Below the pieces are notes generated by a model. The model saw only the letters and a program-made list of their open reading frames with translations, was not told where the DNA came from and made no database searches. A DNA stretch of 64,000 nt from assembly GCA_024280885.1 (NCBI GenBank), contig JAJRPF010000052.1:59225-123224 (forward strand), written 5' to 3'. Both the position numbers and the translations under genes were made by a program. This stretch comes from Planctomycetota bacterium (GTDB taxonomy: Bacteria > Planctomycetota > JAJSAM01 > JAJVHW01). Shown piece after piece: positions 23,517 to 31,430 of the stretch; the stretch's first letter is position 1, and every line of letters begins with the position of its first letter.

Positions 23517-25013
23517 ATGCGTCGCAACGTTCTGAACTCGCTTGTTCTCGCCGGTCTCGCGTGCGGCGCACTCGGCGTCACGCCGGGGCCGACGTCCATC
23601 GCGGAGGCGTTCGCCGACGCTCGGGGCGAGGCGAGGCAGCTCACACTGGAAGGCGATTTCGCGGGCGCGAAGGCGCTTTTCGATGCGATGCCCGAGGAGG
23701 ATCGCAACGACCCGAAGTTCCGCATGCGGCTCGGGGATATGGCGCTCTCGTGGACGAAGAGCAAGGACGGCGCCGCGAAGACGCCCGGGCTGCTCGTGGC
23801 GAAAGAGCACTTCGCCGCCGTGGCGGAGCGCGACGCCGCCAACGCGGACGCGGCCACGGCCGCAGTCGAGACGGGGCTCGACCTCGTGGCGATCCAGGTC
23901 GATGCGAAGCAGCCAGCGCGAGCGCTCACGCATGCGGATTGGTCAGTGAAGATCGGCGAGGCCGCGCTCGAGGGCGGGAGTGAAGTCGTCGATCTGCGTC
24001 TCGCCGTCGCGGCGGCCCACGATCAGCGAGCGAAGCTCAGTCACAAGATCAACGACTTCGACCGGATCGTCGGCGACTACACCCGCAGCGCGGAGCTGAA
24101 CGTGAGTTGTGCCGACTCTGCGCGCAAGCCCGCCGCGGCACTCGGGCAAGCGGCGCGCACGTACCTCGATCTCGCGACGTTCATCAGCGAGGGGCGGCCG
24201 ATCAAGGAGGAAACGCGCGACGAGGGTGCGCTGCTCCTGGCGCTCGACACGGCCGTTAAGGCCTGCGAATCCGAGCGTGCCGGCAAGAACGAGTTCACGA
24301 CCCATCTCCTGGTGCTCCGCGCAATCCACCGCGCCAAGAAGGAGGGTTCAACGTTCGAGCGCGAGGACTTCGGCAGGCCGTACATGCAGGAACTCGGCAA
24401 GCGCGAGGGCCTGAGTGGGCTGGCGCTCTACATGCCGAAGGGCGCAGGCTGGAAGCGGATCACGTACGAGGGGAAGCAGTGGGACCGCGTGTTCGAGCGT
24501 CAACTCGAGGGCGATACGAGTGCCGTCCAGATCATGATTAAGGGCAACGACTTCGACGAGCGGTACGGGGGGAAGAAGTACGACGAGGTCGAGTTCATCT
24601 CCGGTGCGCGCTACGAGGGACAGATGGAGGACAAGTTCAAGGACGTCTCGTCCTCGACTCCCCCAGAGCTCGTCTCGGACGGCGGTGCGGCCACCAAGGG
24701 CAAGACGACGAAGAAGAAGAAGCGGAAGAAGCCAAAGAAGAAAAAGAAGAAGACCAAGAGCAAGGGGAAGAGCGCTCCGGAGATCTGGCACTACGAGATT
24801 GCCGGGACCATGGGCACGCGTCGCGTTCGCGTCGGCGAGTGGCTGATGGTGTTGAACCCGGCGGACGAAGTCGCGTGGCGGATCCGGATCATCGACTGGC
24901 GCACGTCCACCGACCTGCTCGAGCCGGACATCGTGGAATTCGTGCGGCTGGCACTCGGGTTTGGCGGCGGCGAAGCTGACGACGACGCGAAAACGGGCAA
25001 GAAGAAGCGGTAG
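23517..25013 (+). CDS. Secreted protein with a Lys-rich block, unknown function
   Basis: A 498-residue protein; ATG 23517 has AGGGAGA upstream and starts a signal peptide (MRRNVLNSLVLAGLACGALG, probably cleaved near AFA about residue 33). The first 250 residues are helical and TPR-like (AKALFDAMPEEDRNDPKFRMRLGDMALSW). A beta-rich section follows (RITYEGKQWDRVFERQLEGDTSAVQIMIKG). Near residue 400 a run of about 25 Lys/Arg residues interrupts it, then a second beta section (IWHYEIAGTMGTRRVRVGEWLMVLNP). The ending is Lys-rich again. I do not recognise the family. A poly-Lys segment in a secreted protein suggests binding to anionic surfaces or nucleic acid. Confidence 0.8.
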   Translation: MRRNVLNSLVLAGLACGALGVTPGPTSIAEAFADARGEARQLTLEGDFAGAKALFDAMPEEDRNDPKFRMRLGDMALSWTKSKDGAAKTPGLLVAKEHFAAVAERDAANADAATAAVETGLDLVAIQVDAKQPARALTHADWSVKIGEAALEGGSEVVDLRLAVAAAHDQRAKLSHKINDFDRIVGDYTRSAELNVSCADSARKPAAALGQAARTYLDLATFISEGRPIKEETRDEGALLLALDTAVKACESERAGKNEFTTHLLVLRAIHRAKKEGSTFEREDFGRPYMQELGKREGLSGLALYMPKGAGWKRITYEGKQWDRVFERQLEGDTSAVQIMIKGNDFDERYGGKKYDEVEFISGARYEGQMEDKFKDVSSSTPPELVSDGGAATKGKTTKKKKRKKPKKKKKKTKSKGKSAPEIWHYEIAGTMGTRRVRVGEWLMVLNPADEVAWRIRIIDWRTSTDLLEPDIVEFVRLALGFGGGEADDDAKTGKKKR

Positions 25014-25086
25014 GGGATCGCTGCTTCGCTCAGGTTGGAACCCATGGATGGATAGTGCCCGGTGAGGGGCAGACTCCCCGGCTCGA

Positions 25087-25202
25087 GCAAGAGAGCTCGC
25101 TGCTCCGCCACACACCGGGCGCCGAGCGACGTCCACGAACTTCCGGGGAAGCCGAGAGAGCTCTCCGTGCTTGGTCTCTGGCGGAACGACGAGTTCTCTC
25201 GC
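25087..25202. repeat. Inverted pair of a dispersed 24-nt repeat unit
   Basis: The unit at 25087-25110 begins GCAAGAGAGCTCGCTGCTCC; the segment 25179-25202 is its reverse complement at 19 of 24 positions, separated by 68 nt. A third relative lies at 20197. The pair sits between two convergent genes (secreted Lys-rich protein and DUF971 gene), where a bidirectional terminator or a REP-like element would be expected. Confidence 0.5.
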
Positions 25203-25301
25203 CCAAACCGGTCGGCCCGCCCGTGACCGAGCACGATCCAAGACCGGGCCGCGAGTCGCCCTGGAGATCCGACGCCGACTGGGCGTGGTACCGGGGCTCA
25301 G

Positions 25302-25619
25302 TCAGCTTGTTGGTTCGCACTCGCCGCAGGGGCAGAGTCCGCGGAGATAGGCGTACGTGAAGATGCCGTCGGAGTGGGAGTCCCCCCACTCGAAGCTGAG
25401 GGCGTAGTTGCCGAGACGAGCCCACTTCAGGAGCTTCGTGGTCAGCACCATCCGGAACTGAGTGCGCTTGTTGTCACGGTCGTCGCGACATTTCGCGCAC
25501 GGGCAGCAGTCACGCAGTGTCAGGAACGGGATGCGGCTCGCGTGGCCATCGGCCCACTCGATCTGCAGCAGCTCGCTCTCCTGATCCGGCTCCACCACAC
25601 GGGGAACGATCATCGCCAT
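25302..25619 (-). CDS. DUF971 (gamma-butyrobetaine hydroxylase-like N-terminal domain) protein
   Basis: A 105-residue protein from ATG 25619, preceded by GAGG at about 9 nt. The whole length is a DUF971/GBBH-like N domain: LLQIEWADGHASRIPFLTLRDCCPCAKC near the N-terminus, then LTTKLLKWARLGNYALSFEWGDSHSDGIFTYAYLRGLCPCGEC in outline. The family usually carries W.DGH.. and G.YAL...W.DGH.TGIY.. signatures. Here C-x-C-x2-C and CPCGEC clusters could bind zinc or an Fe-S cluster. Stand-alone DUF971 proteins are often linked to Fe-S or Mrp-type functions; that link is not visible here. Confidence 0.88.
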   Translation of the reverse strand: MAMIVPRVVEPDQESELLQIEWADGHASRIPFLTLRDCCPCAKCRDDRDNKRTQFRMVLTTKLLKWARLGNYALSFEWGDSHSDGIFTYAYLRGLCPCGECEPTS

Positions 25620-25653
25620 CGCGTTACCTCGGTCGCCGTCGCGGGCGTGTTCG

Positions 25654-26400
25654 TCATGCGGGTTCGCTCGTCGGGGAACTCTCGGCATCGCTCAGGGGCT
25701 GTAGCGGAGACGGCTCTGTCGCACTCTCGGGATCTCGACACACGAAGGCTGCAACGGCCACCGGCGCGCGGGTGAGGAGCAGCGCGAGGACGAGTCCTGC
25801 GGCGAGCCCGGAGAAGAGTGTGAACGTCAGCTCAACGTGCAGGTATTGCGGAAGCTCCATGCTGCGGAGTTCCTGGTGGGCCAGTATATCGGCGTTCGGG
25901 GCGCCTTCGGCCGCATGCAGGGAAATCAGCCGTGGGAGCAATGCCCCGCGGTAGAGCAGGACCTCGCCGAAGACGAAGAACGCGGCGAACGACAGGCCCG
26001 CGGCGCGCTGTACGGCCGGACCGCGCGTGCGTGCTCCGGCCCACGCGCCGACGCCGATCAGGGCTCCGGCGATCGGCAGCATGAAGTGCGCTGCGCCGCC
26101 CGTCGTGCGCGCCACGAACATCCAGGTCACCGCGAGCAGGCTGGCGATCAGGAGCGCGACACCGACGGAACGCTCCTGATCCTCGCGCGCTACGCCACCC
26201 GGGCGCACAAGTGGGGTTCCGCAGGCCGGGCACGCCACCGGAGTCCGCCCCGCGACCGGAACACGGGCGGGCGCGGGTTCGCCGCACGGGCAGTTCAGGC
26301 GAAGCTCGGTGTCGGCAGACGGGGCGGATGGGCGCACTTCTGCATGATACGGATGGCGGGGCGAGGCGGCGCCGGATGCGTGAGGCGCCGCAGCGGCCAT
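25654..26400 (-). CDS. Zinc-ribbon membrane protein with four transmembrane segments
   Basis: A 248-residue protein from ATG 26400, overlapping the stop of the mini-lipoprotein upstream (TGATG). The N-terminus has a zinc-ribbon-like CPCGEP ... CPACGTPL pair (about residues 38-62). Four hydrophobic segments follow (VGVALLIASLLAVTWMFVA, AAHFMLPIAGALIGVGAWA, AAGLSFAAFFVFGEVLLY, LTFTLFSGLAAGLVLALLL). No family is recognised. It is followed 34 nt later by the DUF971 gene, probably in one operon. Confidence 0.8.
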   Translation of the reverse strand: MAAAAPHASGAASPRHPYHAEVRPSAPSADTELRLNCPCGEPAPARVPVAGRTPVACPACGTPLVRPGGVAREDQERSVGVALLIASLLAVTWMFVARTTGGAAHFMLPIAGALIGVGAWAGARTRGPAVQRAAGLSFAAFFVFGEVLLYRGALLPRLISLHAAEGAPNADILAHQELRSMELPQYLHVELTFTLFSGLAAGLVLALLLTRAPVAVAAFVCRDPESATEPSPLQPLSDAESSPTSEPA

Positions 26401-26549
26401 CAGCGCGACGGCGACGTCTCGTTCAGGTCGACGCGCGCCGGAAGCCCGGCCTCGGTTGCCGTCTTCGGACAGCCGGGGCAGCCGGCGCACCCGACCGCGA
26501 AGCTGATGGCAAGCAACAGAAGGAGAGAGCACAAGAGTCGAGGTCTCAT
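26400..26549 (-). CDS. Mini-lipoprotein, 49 residues
   Basis: This short frame encodes a Leu-rich signal segment (MRPRLLCSLLLLLAISF) followed by AVGC and a Cys/Pro-rich stretch (CAGCPGCPK), then about 20 polar residues. The AVGC site is a weak but acceptable lipobox. It overlaps the next start as TGATG, supporting translation. It may be a small lipoprotein or leader peptide for the membrane zinc-ribbon protein. Confidence 0.6.
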   Translation of the reverse strand: MRPRLLCSLLLLLAISFAVGCAGCPGCPKTATEAGLPARVDLNETSPSR

Positions 26550-26578
26550 GCGCCGAGCATACCGTTAGTCTTGCGAGA

Positions 26579-27469
26579 ATGTGGCTCCGGCTCACTCTGT
26601 TGATCCTCGTCGTCGCGCTGAACGGCTGTGCGTCCGTCCCCAGCGAACGGGCACTCGCCGTCAATGGCGTCGTGTTCGCCGACGATCAACGGACGGCCAC
26701 GCGCACCGCGGAGTTGCTCGATGAGATGAGCGCGCGCCTCGACGCGCTGGACGTCGGTCTCGTGGTACGCCCACTCGAGGTCTGGCTTTTCGCGAAGTTG
26801 GACGACGCAGATATCTACGGCGGCTACGACGCTCCGCGCCACCGCATCCTCCTCGACGCGCAGCGCAAGCACCCTGCCGCGACCCTGGCGCACGAGCTGG
26901 TGCACGCCTACGAGCCGCTCTCGTGGGCTCGACTGCCCGCCGTCGTGCGCGAGGGGCTCGCCGACCACCTCGCGGCGCGCGCCGTGCCCGAGATCGCTGC
27001 CCAGATGCGCGCCGCGCGAGCCGTCAGCCTGGCGAGCTACGCGACCGGGGGCCTGCCCATTTCGGTCGAGGGCCCGACGGGTCGCATATCGATGACTCGG
27101 CTGGCAGTGCCCATCAGCGAAACGACGCTCTCGCCGCTGGAAGCACTCGCGCTGCCCCACGGCGGTATCCGCGCGGCGGGCGACGGGCAGACGCTCAAGG
27201 CGCTCTACGGGATGGGGCTCTTGATCGTCTCGCGAGCGGGCAGGGAGCGACTCGTCGAGATCGCGCAGAACGAGGGCGACGGCGCGCTCGTCGATCCGAG
27301 CCTGATCCTCGCGGCGGCACGGCTCAGCGCGGACAAGACGACGTGGCTGCCAGCCATCGAAGGGTTGCTACAGGGGCGCGAGGAACTGGATTTCGCGCGC
27401 CAGATGCTCGGCCAGCCACCACTGCCGCAAGACGATTCCAATGCCTCCGATGCGGACGTGCGAGACTGA
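26579..27469 (+). CDS. Lipoprotein with gluzincin-type metallopeptidase motif
   Basis: A 296-residue lipoprotein: signal peptide MWLRLTLLILVVALNGC with lipobox LNGC (Cys17). The middle contains LAHELVHAYEPL, an HExxH zinc motif, followed 16 residues after the second His by REGLADHLAAR, whose Glu would be the third ligand, as in gluzincin and Peptidase_MA-like families. It probably acts at the inner face of the outer membrane. The start lies only 29 nt from the divergent mini-lipoprotein start, and a proper Shine-Dalgarno is lacking (GAGA abuts the ATG), so the transcript may be leaderless. lpxD follows after 4 nt. Confidence 0.82.
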   Translation: MWLRLTLLILVVALNGCASVPSERALAVNGVVFADDQRTATRTAELLDEMSARLDALDVGLVVRPLEVWLFAKLDDADIYGGYDAPRHRILLDAQRKHPAATLAHELVHAYEPLSWARLPAVVREGLADHLAARAVPEIAAQMRAARAVSLASYATGGLPISVEGPTGRISMTRLAVPISETTLSPLEALALPHGGIRAAGDGQTLKALYGMGLLIVSRAGRERLVEIAQNEGDGALVDPSLILAAARLSADKTTWLPAIEGLLQGREELDFARQMLGQPPLPQDDSNASDADVRD

Positions 27470-27473
27470 CGAC

Positions 27474-28514
27474 ATGGACTTGTCCCTCACGCAGATCGCG
27501 GAACTGACCGGCGGCCGACTGGCCGGCGACGGCGACCGCATCATTTCCCGCGTCCGGCCCGTTCACGAGGCGGGCCCGGGCGAACTCGCGTTCGTCGCCA
27601 ACGAGAAGGCGCGCGCCGCCGCCCTGACGTGTAAGGCCGAGGCGCTGATCGTCGCCGACGGCCTGACCGTCGAAGGCCACCAGGTCGTCTTCCACGAGAA
27701 CCCGTTCGCAGCCATCTCGGCCGTGATTGCCGTACTCTACCCGGAGCCGAAGGCGGAGCCCGGTGTGCACGCGATGGCCGTCGTCGATCCGACGGCGACA
27801 CTGGGTGAAGGCGTCTCCGTGGCGCCGTTCGCGACAATCGGCGCTGGCGCGATCATCGGCGACGGCTCCCGGATCGGCACCGGAGCGGTGATCGGCGACG
27901 GGGTCATTCTCGGCGCCCGCGCACGCATCCATCCGCGTGCGGTGATCTACACGCGCGTCACCATGGGAGACGACTGCGAGATCCACTCGGGCGCGGTGCT
28001 CGGCGCCGACGGGTTCGGCTTCACGTCCGTCGATGGTCAGCACGTGAAGGTGCCGCAGGTCGGCGGCGTCGAGCTCGGCAACGACGTCGAGGTCGGGGCG
28101 AACTCCTGCATCGACGCGGGCACGCTCGCCCCGACGCGCATCGGCGACAACACGAAGATCGACGACCTCGTGATGATCGGTCACAACAACCAGATCGGAC
28201 AGCGCGTCATGCTGTGCGGGCAGGTCGGGTTGGCGGGTAGCAATATCATCGAGGACGACGTGATCCTGACGGGCCAGACCGGCGTCTCGGGGCATCTGGT
28301 CGTCGGCAAGGGCGCGATCTCGGCGGCCAAGACGGGCATCCTGCGCGACGTGAAGCCCGGGCACCGTGTCGCGGGGACACCGCCGATGCCGCTAGAACTG
28401 TGGCGACGCGTGTGGAAGGCCAGTCAGCACCTGCCCGACATGCGGCGCGAGATGAAGGCGATGCTCCGGCGGATCGACGACCTCGAGCGCCTTGTGGACA
28501 CTGAGGCGCCGTGA
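27474..28514 (+). CDS. lpxD: UDP-3-O-(3-hydroxyacyl)glucosamine N-acyltransferase
   Basis: A 346-residue LpxD. The N-terminal uridine-binding domain (LSLTQIAELTGGRLAGDGDR, AFVANEKARAAALTCKAEALIV) is followed by a left-handed beta-helix of hexapeptide repeats (AVVDPTATLGEGVSVAPFATIGAGAIIGDGSRI in outline). Family residues include GADGFGFTS, the catalytic His in MIGHNNQIG, and GQVGLAGS. It performs the third step of lipid A synthesis, so the organism makes an LPS-type outer membrane. ATG 27474 was chosen over an upstream in-frame ATG inside the previous gene. A C-terminal coiled segment (LPDMRREMKAMLRRIDDLERL) is typical. Confidence 0.95.
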   Translation: MDLSLTQIAELTGGRLAGDGDRIISRVRPVHEAGPGELAFVANEKARAAALTCKAEALIVADGLTVEGHQVVFHENPFAAISAVIAVLYPEPKAEPGVHAMAVVDPTATLGEGVSVAPFATIGAGAIIGDGSRIGTGAVIGDGVILGARARIHPRAVIYTRVTMGDDCEIHSGAVLGADGFGFTSVDGQHVKVPQVGGVELGNDVEVGANSCIDAGTLAPTRIGDNTKIDDLVMIGHNNQIGQRVMLCGQVGLAGSNIIEDDVILTGQTGVSGHLVVGKGAISAAKTGILRDVKPGHRVAGTPPMPLELWRRVWKASQHLPDMRREMKAMLRRIDDLERLVDTEAP

Positions 28515-28555
28515 GCGTGGCACGGGGTCTGCGAAGGCAGACCCCGTTCCACGCT
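28514..28555 (+). terminator. Hairpin terminator after lpxD
   Basis: AGCGTGG-C-ACGGGGTCTGC pairs with GCAGACCCCGT-T-CCACGCT across a GAAG loop: an 18-bp stem with one internal mismatch, beginning at the last base of the lpxD stop codon. No T-run follows, so termination would depend on the stem strength or Rho. Confidence 0.65.
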
Positions 28556-29369
28556 CGTATTGCGCTTGTGGCGACTCCGTCGCCACCCCTCGCTTCGCTC
28601 GGGTGTTCGGATTCGGTCGCGGCTCCGGCTGCTTCAACTGGGCCCGCGGTCGGAGGTCGATGCCTCGCATTGGGTCGGAGCCACGACGTTGGACTGAACG
28701 CGTCACGAGGACGGGTTTCGCAGGCGGAATCCACTCCCTGCACCTCACGTAACTGGTGAACCGGGGTCGAGCTCGGCGGTGTTGCGTCTGTGCCGACTCC
28801 GCCTCCCCAACGCCCCCGCACACAAGACAAGGCCCGGTCTGGAACCGATTGGTCCCGAGTCAGGCGGGGAGGGCGGCGGTGGTCCTCGATGGGTGTGGCT
28901 CTTCAGAGGGTACCCGGGCTTCGGCGCTCGATCTGGCTCAGGCTGGCAACCCAACGGAGCGCCGCAGACCGGGGACCCGGAGACACGTGCGAGTTTGCCA
29001 GCCTCCGGTGGAGCTCGGCGACAGCCGCGATGGCCAGCCGGCCGACAGTTCCGAAGGGCTTGCGGAAGCTGAGCGCGGGGCGCGCTGTGTGGCTTCGCAC
29101 TCAGCGTGACGCGCGCGGTGAGGTGCAGGGAGCGGATTCCGCCTGCGAAACCCGCCCTTGTGACGGGCGTACTGGCGCGTCGAGGTGACGACCCGATGCG
29201 GGGCCGCGACCTCCGACCGCACCCCCAGTTGAAGCAGCCGGAGCCGCGACGGAAGCCGAACACCCGAGCGAAGCGAGGGGTGCCGACGGAGTCGGCACAG
29301 ACGCAACACCGCGCGGGGCGCGCTGTGTGCGCCTCGCACGCAGCGTGAAGTGCGCGGTCGCGGCGGCGG
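28556..29369. repeat. Convergent intergenic region with two inverted copies of a dispersed repeat
   Basis: Between lpxD and argS no gene is supported. About 28560-28752 and the reverse complement of about 29102-29312 align nearly throughout, sharing a CCCCTCGCTTCGCTCGGGTG segment, CGCGGCTCCGGCTGCTTCAA (28618-28637; complement at 29229-29248) and TTTCGCAGGCGGAATCC. A shorter piece, GCGCGGGGCGCGCTGTGTG, is repeated directly at 29075 and 29312. Arms point towards each other with a spacer of about 350 nt. A third copy begins near 63857. Small hairpins such as CGCTTCGCTCG lie inside each copy. Confidence 0.8.
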
Positions 29370-31109
29370 TCACATCGCTTCGGGGGCGGCCATGCCGATC
29401 AGTGACAAGGCGTTTGCCAGGGTCTGCTTCACCGCGCTGGCCAGGGCGAGTCGGGCGCGGGCGGTCTCGGGGTCGTCGCAATTGACTTTCAGCGCTGGGT
29501 CCTTGTTGCCCTTCGCGTACCACGAGCTGAAGGCGCGGCAGAGGTCGAGCGCGTAGCCCGCGATCCAATGCGGTTCGTTGCGCGCGCCGGCGTGGCGGAC
29601 CTTCTCGGGGAACTGGGAGAGGAGGAGGGCGACCTGCCATTCCGCCTCGGTCGTGAGCAGCGCTGGGGCCGCGCCCGCCGTCTCGACACCGGACTTGCGG
29701 ATGATGCTCGCGATCCGCGCGTGCTGGTACTGGCAATACGGGCCGGTGTCGCCCTCGAAGGCGAGCAGTCGCTCCCAGTCGAACTCGACGTCCTTCACGC
29801 GTTCGCGCGACAGATCCGCGAAGATGATGGCGCCGTAGCCGACCTGGCGCGCGACCTCGCGGCGTTGCTCCGCGGGCATGTCCGTGTTCTTCTCGGTGAT
29901 GACGGCTTCGATTTGGTCCGCCGCACGATCGAGGACCTCGTGCAAGAGCGTCACGTTGCCGCCGCGCGACGACGTCTTCACACCTCCGAAACGGATCTGC
30001 CCGAAGGCCACATGCTCGAGGCGACCAGCGAACGGATAGCCCGCCTTCTCGACCACCTTGAACCACTGCCTGAAGTGCAGCGTCTGCCCCTTGCCGACGA
30101 CGTAGAGCGCGCGGTCGAACGACCACTCTTCGTGACGGTGCACCGCCGACGCGATGTCGCGCGTGGCGTAGAGAGTTGCGCCGTCTTGCTTGCGGAGCAG
30201 GCACGGTGGCATCTGCTCGTCTGCCAGTTCCACGACGACGGCGCCGTCGGAGAGAGTCGTGAGCCCCTTGGCCGCGAGGTCGGCGAGCACCGGGTCCATG
30301 CGGTCTTCGTAGAAACTCTCGCCGTAGAGGGCGTCGAAGGTGACGCCGATCCGCGAGAAGACCTCCTCGAACTCCGCCAGCGAGATCTCGCGGAAACGCG
30401 ACCACAGGGCACGCGCCTCGACGTCTCCGCCCTCGAGTTTCGCGAACCACTCGCGGGCCAGGACGTCGAGCGCCGGGTCTTCCTTCAGCGCCTCGCGATA
30501 CCGGACATAGAGCGCGTTGAGCTTGGTGACACCGTCTTCCGCAAGGTCCACGCCCTCGGGTTCGCCCCACATCTTCCACGCGGCGATGAGCATCCCATGC
30601 GTCGTCCCCCAGTCGCCGAGGAAGTTGAACCCGACAACCCGCCAGCCAAGCGCCGCGTAGATCGAGCACAGCGCCTTCCCGATCATGGTCGAACGGATGT
30701 GGTGGTACGCCAGGTGCTTGCTGATATTCGGTGACGAGTAGTCGATGACGACGGTTAGTTGACGGCCATCAGCGTCGACCGCCGGCCGGGCCGCGTGCCC
30801 GAACGTCGCGCCGCGCTCGGCAATCTCTCCGAGCAGGTTCGTGAGGAAGACGGGCCGGTCGAGACGGAAGTTCACGAAGGGCCCGGACGCCTCGGCAGAG
30901 GCGAGACCGTTCCCCGGGTCGAACGCGTCCACCACCTGCTGCGCTAGGCGCGAAGGGGCATTGCGGAGGACCTTCGCGAACGGGAACATCGGCACAGCGA
31001 AATCGCCCATGGCGGGGTCGGGCGGCGTGCCGATGGCAACCTTCGTGTCGGCGGGCAAGTCGAGAGCGCGCACAATCGTCGCGCGGACGGCATCGGTGAA
31101 ACTGCTCAT
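29370..31109 (-). CDS. argS: Arginyl-tRNA synthetase
   Basis: A 579-residue class Ia synthetase. Residues 1-90 form the ArgRS N-terminal domain (MSSFTDAVRATIVRALDL). The HIGH-equivalent signature is in SSPNISKHLAYHHIRSTMIG, with the expected ArgRS-type NFLGDWGTTHGML after it. FGGVKTSSRGGNV stands where other synthetases have KMSKS. The C-terminal DALR anticodon-binding domain starts at about TGPYCQYQHARIASIIRKSG. ATG 31109 gives the standard N-terminus; longer in-frame extensions lack homology. It is essential for arginine charging and read convergent to lpxD. Confidence 0.96.
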   Translation of the reverse strand: MSSFTDAVRATIVRALDLPADTKVAIGTPPDPAMGDFAVPMFPFAKVLRNAPSRLAQQVVDAFDPGNGLASAEASGPFVNFRLDRPVFLTNLLGEIAERGATFGHAARPAVDADGRQLTVVIDYSSPNISKHLAYHHIRSTMIGKALCSIYAALGWRVVGFNFLGDWGTTHGMLIAAWKMWGEPEGVDLAEDGVTKLNALYVRYREALKEDPALDVLAREWFAKLEGGDVEARALWSRFREISLAEFEEVFSRIGVTFDALYGESFYEDRMDPVLADLAAKGLTTLSDGAVVVELADEQMPPCLLRKQDGATLYATRDIASAVHRHEEWSFDRALYVVGKGQTLHFRQWFKVVEKAGYPFAGRLEHVAFGQIRFGGVKTSSRGGNVTLLHEVLDRAADQIEAVITEKNTDMPAEQRREVARQVGYGAIIFADLSRERVKDVEFDWERLLAFEGDTGPYCQYQHARIASIIRKSGVETAGAAPALLTTEAEWQVALLLSQFPEKVRHAGARNEPHWIAGYALDLCRAFSSWYAKGNKDPALKVNCDDPETARARLALASAVKQTLANALSLIGMAAPEAM

Positions 31110-31430
31110 GGGTCTCCCACCGCGCGGCGCTCGCGGGCCGCGCACCCGCTCTCGGGTTGGTCTGGCGGCGCCGCCCACCCGGCGTGGGGGAGCAGGCGCC
31201 GCAGCGAACCGCTCATGATGCCGCGTTCGGTCGGCGCAATCGGAAGGAAACCGCGCATCGGAGCGCGCAGCGGCACACGAGGCTTCGGGGGATCATGCGC
31301 GTGCTCGCGAGCGCAGTTGGGCTCGCCGGGCGCCCGCGCTCATCTGGGAGCGCGCGTGTCGGCGGCCGGGGTGGTACGCTCATGTACTGCGGCGCGGCAC
31401 AACGCTCTCGCCGCTGACCGGAGGCCGAAG
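31110..31430. promoter_or_regulatory. Divergent intergenic region between argS and the M50-like gene
   Basis: This 321-nt GC-rich stretch contains the 5' ends of both genes. GGTACGCTCATG near 31370 could contain a -10-like TACGCT for the rightward gene. I saw no T-box, RNA gene or repeat. Confidence 0.35.

Noticed and set aside
27324-28364. 346-codon minus-strand frame opposite lpxD
   Set aside because: It is Asp/Arg/His/Val-rich, as the reverse of hexapeptide-repeat codons would be, and lpxD is unambiguous.
28560-29340. Short open frames within the lpxD-argS gap
   Set aside because: They are translations of the dispersed repeat in several frames, with no ribosome binding site and matching only because the DNA repeats match.
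29101-29369. In-frame continuation of open reading frames past the argS end
   Set aside because: A shadow frame of argS runs into the repeat; argS itself stops at 29370 with the normal ArgRS C-terminus.
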